From: RGIG4140 sp045655105
Lineage (GTDB): Bacteria; Pseudomonadota; Alphaproteobacteria; CAAHEQ01; UBA3637
Length of the DNA stretch: 46,426 bases
Direction of reading: 5' to 3'
Assembly (NCBI GenBank): GCA_045655105.1
Contig: JAZOOQ010000069.1
Coordinates: 1-46,426 of the forward strand
In this document: positions 42,939-46,426 of the stretch, one piece after another
Layout: every line of letters starts with the position of its first letter
How positions within the stretch are numbered: the stretch's first letter is position 1
The notes under the pieces: generated by a model
Told to the model about the DNA's origin: nothing
Database searches by the model: none
The model's input: the letters and a program-made list of their open reading frames with translations, nothing else
Position numbers and translations under genes: made by a program

Positions 42939-44213
42939 TTATCTATACATGATTAAATCGGCTTTATCCGTATAAATCAACACTTGGTTATCATAGCAAA
43001 TTGGTGTTGAAAATGGTTTATCGGATAATTCTTTTAAAACTTCTTCTCCCGTTTTCATGTTGAAAATAATTCTATCCCCTTCGCCAGAATAAATAAGCAA
43101 ATGTTCATTTGCCATAACTGGAGTAAACCAGCGAACTTGTTTTTGAGTTTTGCTATATAAATCTTTTTCCCAAATAAGTTTACCAGTATATTTATTTAAA
43201 GCAACAACGGTATCCTTATTTGTGATCATAAAAAGGATATCCCCTGAAATAACAGGCGTTGTTTGCCCACCAATTGGTTGAGTGAAAATTTCTTCTCCTG
43301 TATCTAAATGGAAAGCTCCCATTTGATGCGCATTGCCAATCAAATAAACAACTCTGCCTTCAATAACTGGAGAAGCTAACACATGCCCTAAATCTGCAAT
43401 CTTATTAAAGGTGCGGTAAGAAAGCAAAATGTTTGACCATTTTGGTTCGCCTGTGTCAGTGTTAAAGGCAATGATTTCTCCATTGGAAAAAGGAACAACA
43501 ATTGTTTTATTTTGAATGGCTGGAATTCCCATGCCAAGCAAATTTGTTTCCGTTTCCAAGTTTTTATAATTCCAAACAAGTTCACCATCTTTTGTGCTTA
43601 AAGCTAACAATTCATTATTGGCTGAAAGCACAAACAGTTTGTTATCATAAATAACAGGTGAAGAACGAAGAATCTTTTCAGTATCTTTTTGCCAGATAAT
43701 ATCACCTTCTGGTTCAACGGCATAAATAATTCCATCTCCAGAAACAACATAAACTAAACCATTATAATAAGCAAGACCGATGCTAGCAACAGCAGGCATA
43801 TCTTTATTATCTCTTAAAGACATATCCCAAATAACATCACCTTCTTTACTTGTTTTTGTTAATTTTAATTGGCTATCCAATGTATAAATCATGTTGTCAT
43901 GAATAACAGGGGAGGGTAAATGAATAAAACTAGAAGAAATTCCTTTGCCAACATTTTCATCCCATGATTTTTCTTTCCAACCACTTATGTTAGCATGTGG
44001 AATTTTATTTTGGATATTTTGATTTAAAAAATTCCATTCTGTTATAATTTGGGGTTTACCTAAATTTAAAACAGAAGTTTCTTTTTCAATTTGTTGTGTT
44101 TCAAGTTTAACTTGAATGGCTTCTCTTCCTTCTTTTGGGGCTCCCTTTTTTGTTTGCGTACACCCAGAAACTAAAAGAGCCATAGCACAGACGGCAAAAA
44201 CAAGATGTTTCAT
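42939..44213 (-). CDS. bamB: BamB-like outer-membrane assembly lipoprotein
   Basis: 424 residues. Lipoprotein signal with lipobox LVSGC (Cys18), followed by a beta-propeller of PQQ-type repeats (pattern G-x-V/I-Y..., e.g. GLVYVVSGDGIIYAVEPEGDIIW, then similar blades). BamB helps BamA insert outer-membrane proteins. Position between yfgM and der is the conserved arrangement and supports the call more than sequence identity does. AAGGAG precedes ATG 44213. Confidence 0.88.
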   Translation of the reverse strand: MKHLVFAVCAMALLVSGCTQTKKGAPKEGREAIQVKLETQQIEKETSVLNLGKPQIITEWNFLNQNIQNKIPHANISGWKEKSWDENVGKGISSSFIHLPSPVIHDNMIYTLDSQLKLTKTSKEGDVIWDMSLRDNKDMPAVASIGLAYYNGLVYVVSGDGIIYAVEPEGDIIWQKDTEKILRSSPVIYDNKLFVLSANNELLALSTKDGELVWNYKNLETETNLLGMGIPAIQNKTIVVPFSNGEIIAFNTDTGEPKWSNILLSYRTFNKIADLGHVLASPVIEGRVVYLIGNAHQMGAFHLDTGEEIFTQPIGGQTTPVISGDILFMITNKDTVVALNKYTGKLIWEKDLYSKTQKQVRWFTPVMANEHLLIYSGEGDRIIFNMKTGEEVLKELSDKPFSTPICYDNQVLIYTDKADLIMYR

Positions 44214-44226
44214 AAAATCTCCTTTT

Positions 44227-44907
44227 TTACATGCCAGATAAAAGCATATTTATCCGATCGGTTGCATTTGGTGTTAAATTAGGATTCAAAAGAGCGTCTT
44301 GCAATATTTTTAAAGCTTCTTCTTTTTTGTTGGCTTTTAAAAGAAGAGCGGCTTTTAATTCAATTGCGGCGGAAAAATAAGGGCTGTTTTGATTTAAAAG
44401 AGGGGTTAATAATGAAAGAAGTTCATCAGTATTTCCTGATTCAACTTGGTGTCCAACATAGCTAAGTAATGCAACATTTTTAAGGGCTTCGGGGGCGCTT
44501 TTTGTTTCAAAAACGGCCTTTAAAGTTGCTAAAGCTTCTGATTGATTATTGTTTGATAAATAAATACCAGCTTTTTTAAGTTCTGCCAAATATTTATAAT
44601 CTGTTTTAGCAGTTTTAGAAAGTAAATTTAAATCATTTAAAGCATCTTCTTTTTCGCCTTTTGCATTTGAAACGACTGCTTTTTCAAACAAATTTGATTC
44701 AGTTAAACGAACTTGTTTATGCCAAGAAAGATACATTTCTGTTCCTGCAACACTCACAATAACTGCAACAACACCGCCGATGAGTAAAAAACGATATTTG
44801 TTCCAAAAATTGAGCAATCTTTCTTTTTGAAGCTCTTCTTCAACTTCGCGGTCTAAAATAGCTTGTTGAATGCGTTCAATTTCATCTTGGGTTTGTTGTT
44901 TTTTCAT
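44227..44907 (-). CDS. YfgM-like tetratricopeptide membrane protein
   Basis: 226 residues. Charged cytoplasmic N-terminus (about 1-37), a single membrane helix (RFLLIGGVVAVIVSVAGTEMYL, about 39-60), then helical TPR-like repeats on the periplasmic side with many Ala/Leu. In E. coli YfgM works with the SecYEG/PpiD chaperone group. The conserved operon with bamB and der supports this. AAAAAGGAC precedes ATG 44907, behind a good promoter. Confidence 0.82.
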   Translation of the reverse strand: MKKQQTQDEIERIQQAILDREVEEELQKERLLNFWNKYRFLLIGGVVAVIVSVAGTEMYLSWHKQVRLTESNLFEKAVVSNAKGEKEDALNDLNLLSKTAKTDYKYLAELKKAGIYLSNNNQSEALATLKAVFETKSAPEALKNVALLSYVGHQVESGNTDELLSLLTPLLNQNSPYFSAAIELKAALLLKANKKEEALKILQDALLNPNLTPNATDRINMLLSGM

Positions 44908-44943
44908 CTTCTAAGTCCTTTTTATTGTTTAAATTTTTTATGG

Positions 44944-44972
44944 ATTTTACCAAAAAACATTTATAATTGCAA
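44944..44972 (-). promoter_or_regulatory. yfgM-bamB-der promoter
   Basis: TTGCAA (44972-44967), 17-base spacer, TAAAAT (44949-44944). Confidence 0.65.
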
Positions 44973-45008
44973 TCTTTTTAATAAAGAGCTGTTTAAAAAG
45001 AGAGTTAT

Positions 45009-45794
45009 TTACTTTGTCTTTTTTTCTTTTTGAGGTAAATATTCAAAAATTGGATTGGTTAAAACACGAGGTAGGGCCGTAAGTAAGGCAATTAAAAAAT
45101 GCATAATCATTGGAAATGCGATAATGCCTTTGTTTTTTAAAATTCCTTTTTGAATAATGAGAGCGGCTTTTTCCGGTTGCATTAAAAATGGCATTTTGAA
45201 AACATTTTTATCAGTGAGCGGTGTTTTAACAAATCCAGGACAAATAACGTTTACTTTAATATTGTTTGATTTTAATGCGCCTCTTAAAGCTTCGCCCCAT
45301 GCTTTAACAAAGTTTTTAGATGAGGAGTAGGCCGGGCAATTCATTAACCCTCTAAATCCCGCAATGGAGCTCATAAGCGCAATTTGGCCAAAGCCTTGTG
45401 TTTTAAAAAGATCAATAACGGGCAAAACAGTGTTGATAACGCCGTAAATGTTTGTGTCAAAAATTTGGCGAATAGACTCTTCAGAATCTTCTTTTCCAAG
45501 AACGCCACCGGAAACACCCGCATTTGCGATTAAAAGCTCAATCGGTTTGATTTTGTGTGCTTCTAAAACCGCGTTTTTGGAAGCTTCTTTATCGGTTGCA
45601 TCAAATAAAAATAAATGAACAAAAGCTCCTTTTTCTTCGCATATTGATGCTGTTTGTTGAAGGCGTTCTTTATTTCTTCCACATAAGAAAAGCGTTACAT
45701 TAGGTTCAGCAAATTGAGTGGCAATAGCTTTGCCAATGCCACTTGAAGCACCAGTGATAAAGATTGATTTGGGAGAAGTAATAACTTTTTTCAT
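45009..45794 (-). CDS. Short-chain dehydrogenase/reductase
   Basis: 261 residues, classical SDR. TGASSGIG binds the cofactor, NAGVSGG follows, and the catalytic Ser, Tyr and Lys are in MSSIAG and YSSSK. An Arg after the first Gly-rich motif region (CGRNKE) hints at NADPH. The C-terminus ends with a hydrophobic stretch (MIMHFLIALLTALPRVL) that may associate with membrane, as in SDRs acting on lipids. Substrate unknown. AAAGGAT precedes ATG 45794. No clear terminator follows. Confidence 0.88.
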   Translation of the reverse strand: MKKVITSPKSIFITGASSGIGKAIATQFAEPNVTLFLCGRNKERLQQTASICEEKGAFVHLFLFDATDKEASKNAVLEAHKIKPIELLIANAGVSGGVLGKEDSEESIRQIFDTNIYGVINTVLPVIDLFKTQGFGQIALMSSIAGFRGLMNCPAYSSSKNFVKAWGEALRGALKSNNIKVNVICPGFVKTPLTDKNVFKMPFLMQPEKAALIIQKGILKNKGIIAFPMIMHFLIALLTALPRVLTNPIFEYLPQKEKKTK

Positions 45795-45822
45795 TTTTTT
45801 TATCCTTTTTTTTAAAAAACGC

Positions 45823-45850
45823 TTGACATTGAATTATAAATAAGTATAAT
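45823..45850 (+). promoter_or_regulatory. tRNA-Leu(CAA) promoter
   Basis: TTGACA (45823-45828), 16-base spacer, TATAAT (45845-45850). Confidence 0.85.
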
Positions 45851-45871
45851 GAACTTGTCTAGCAAAAAGAT

Positions 45872-45958
45872 GCCTCTATGGCGAAACTGGTAGACGCGAC
45901 AGACTCAAAATCTGTTGACCGCAAGGTCATGCTGGTTCAAGTCCGGCTAGAGGTACCA
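45872..45958 (+). tRNA. tRNA-Leu (anticodon CAA)
   Basis: GCCTCTA acceptor paired with TAGAGGT; anticodon loop CTCAAAA; long variable arm; T-loop TTCAAGT; encoded CCA at 45956-45958. Confidence 0.95.
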
Positions 45959-45964
45959 AAAATT

Positions 45965-45993
45965 AAAACCACCCATATCGGGTGGTTTTTTTT
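45965..45993 (+). terminator. tRNA-Leu(CAA) terminator
   Basis: AAACCACCC pairs with GGGTGGTTT around a five-base loop, followed by T residues. Confidence 0.93.
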
Positions 45994-46148
45994 GTTTGTT
46001 TTTAAGCGCTTGTGTTGAGTGAAATTTCAGTTGAGATCCCATGATTAAAATGTGAAATATATAAAAAAATAATGAAATTAAAAAAAATACATGCTATGCT
46101 TTCTCAAAATCAAAGGCAAATTGTTTTAAATTTCGAAAGGAATTGCCC

Positions 46149-46426
46149 ATGAATAGATGTTTGTACCATAGTAACTTTTCTACTTTTTTGCATATGCCTG
46201 ATGGGGAGGTATTAGGCATACTTTGTGAAGCTTACCATGGTGTGACTCTTACCACTACAATTGAAGCTTGGAAATCAGAAATATCTATAATAAAGAATAT
46301 TCTTAAAAATATTGATGATGAAAATGGACAGATTATTTTTGAATATGATATTCCTCGTCTTGGCAAACGTATCGATGTTGTATTATTAACAAAAGGGATT
46401 GTATTTTGTTTAGAATTCAAGGTTGG
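46149..46426 (+). CDS. DUF2075-type ATPase, N-terminal part (runs off the window)
   Basis: Only the first 92 codons are visible. The segment QIIFEYDIPRLGKRIDVVLL to VFCLEFKV matches the start of DUF2075 (COG3410) proteins, which continue into an AAA-type ATPase. Asp76 and Glu89-x-Lys91 give a PD-(D/E)xK nuclease-like pattern. AAAGG lies eight bases before ATG 46149. Such proteins turn up in accessory and defence regions, and this one lies directly after a tRNA gene. The ATPase part is not seen, so the call rests on the N-terminus. Confidence 0.7.
   Translation, partial: MNRCLYHSNFSTFLHMPDGEVLGILCEAYHGVTLTTTIEAWKSEISIIKNILKNIDDENGQIIFEYDIPRLGKRIDVVLLTKGIVFCLEFKV

Overview
The window is AT-rich (about one third G+C by eye) and densely coding. 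It looks like the chromosome of a host-associated or otherwise AT-driven alphaproteobacterium. Support comes from the tig-clpP-clpX-lon-hup order, an IalB-like secreted protein overlapping rlmN, an alphaproteobacterial-type ParC, the prmA / aminopeptidase P / smpB run and the yfgM-bamB-der operon. It keeps leucine and tryptophan synthesis genes (leuA, trpB), so it is not an extremely reduced parasite. All four tRNAs have an encoded CCA. I cannot name the genus from sequence alone.

Layout. 1-4.2 kb: a CstA-type peptide/pyruvate transporter, an unknown protein, an hdeD-like/dps stress pair and a DUF805 membrane protein. 4.2-8.3 kb: leuA, preceded by a classical leucine attenuator (leader peptide with eight Leu codons), then parC. 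8.3-11.4 kb: IalB-like protein, rlmN, a nitroreductase and fabI. 11.6-14.0 kb: an ADP-ribosylglycohydrolase and an unrecognised protein with an HExxH motif and an FHA-like tail. 14.1-18.4 kb: rpsI/rplM, upp, RNase P RNA, tRNA-Pro, an orphan trpB behind a leader peptide with tandem Trp codons, tRNA-Val and hup. 18.7-24.7 kb: the proteostasis block tRNA-Leu-tig-clpP-clpX-lon. 24.9-30.1 kb: prfC, two tandem HNH-nuclease paralogues and thrS. 30.2-35.6 kb: an accessory-looking stretch with a membrane-anchored GT2 glycosyltransferase, a HipBA toxin-antitoxin pair, a periplasmic cyclophilin, a CMP-sugar synthetase and an MFS transporter. 35.7-38.7 kb: prmA, aminopeptidase P and smpB. 38.8-41.4 kb: a superfamily 2 helicase ending in four tandem repeats of about 84 residues. 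41.4-44.9 kb: yfgM-bamB-der. 45.0 kb to the end: an SDR oxidoreductase, tRNA-Leu(CAA) and the start of a DUF2075-type ATPase with a PD-(D/E)xK-like motif.

Regulation is unusually readable. Many promoters are near-consensus TTGACA/TATAAT with 17-base spacers. Terminators are compact and sometimes shared between convergent genes, overlap stop codons, or directly abut or contain the next promoter. The leucine leader shows a complete 1:2 / 2:3 / 3:4 attenuation scheme. The tryptophan leader has the control codons but no obvious intrinsic terminator. Both leader peptides and parC lie so close to their -10 boxes that their transcripts are probably leaderless.

The least explained elements are the helicase with recently duplicated C-terminal repeats (with its own strong promoter), the HExxH/FHA-like protein next to an ADP-ribosylglycohydrolase, the tandem HNH pair, and the trpB leader.
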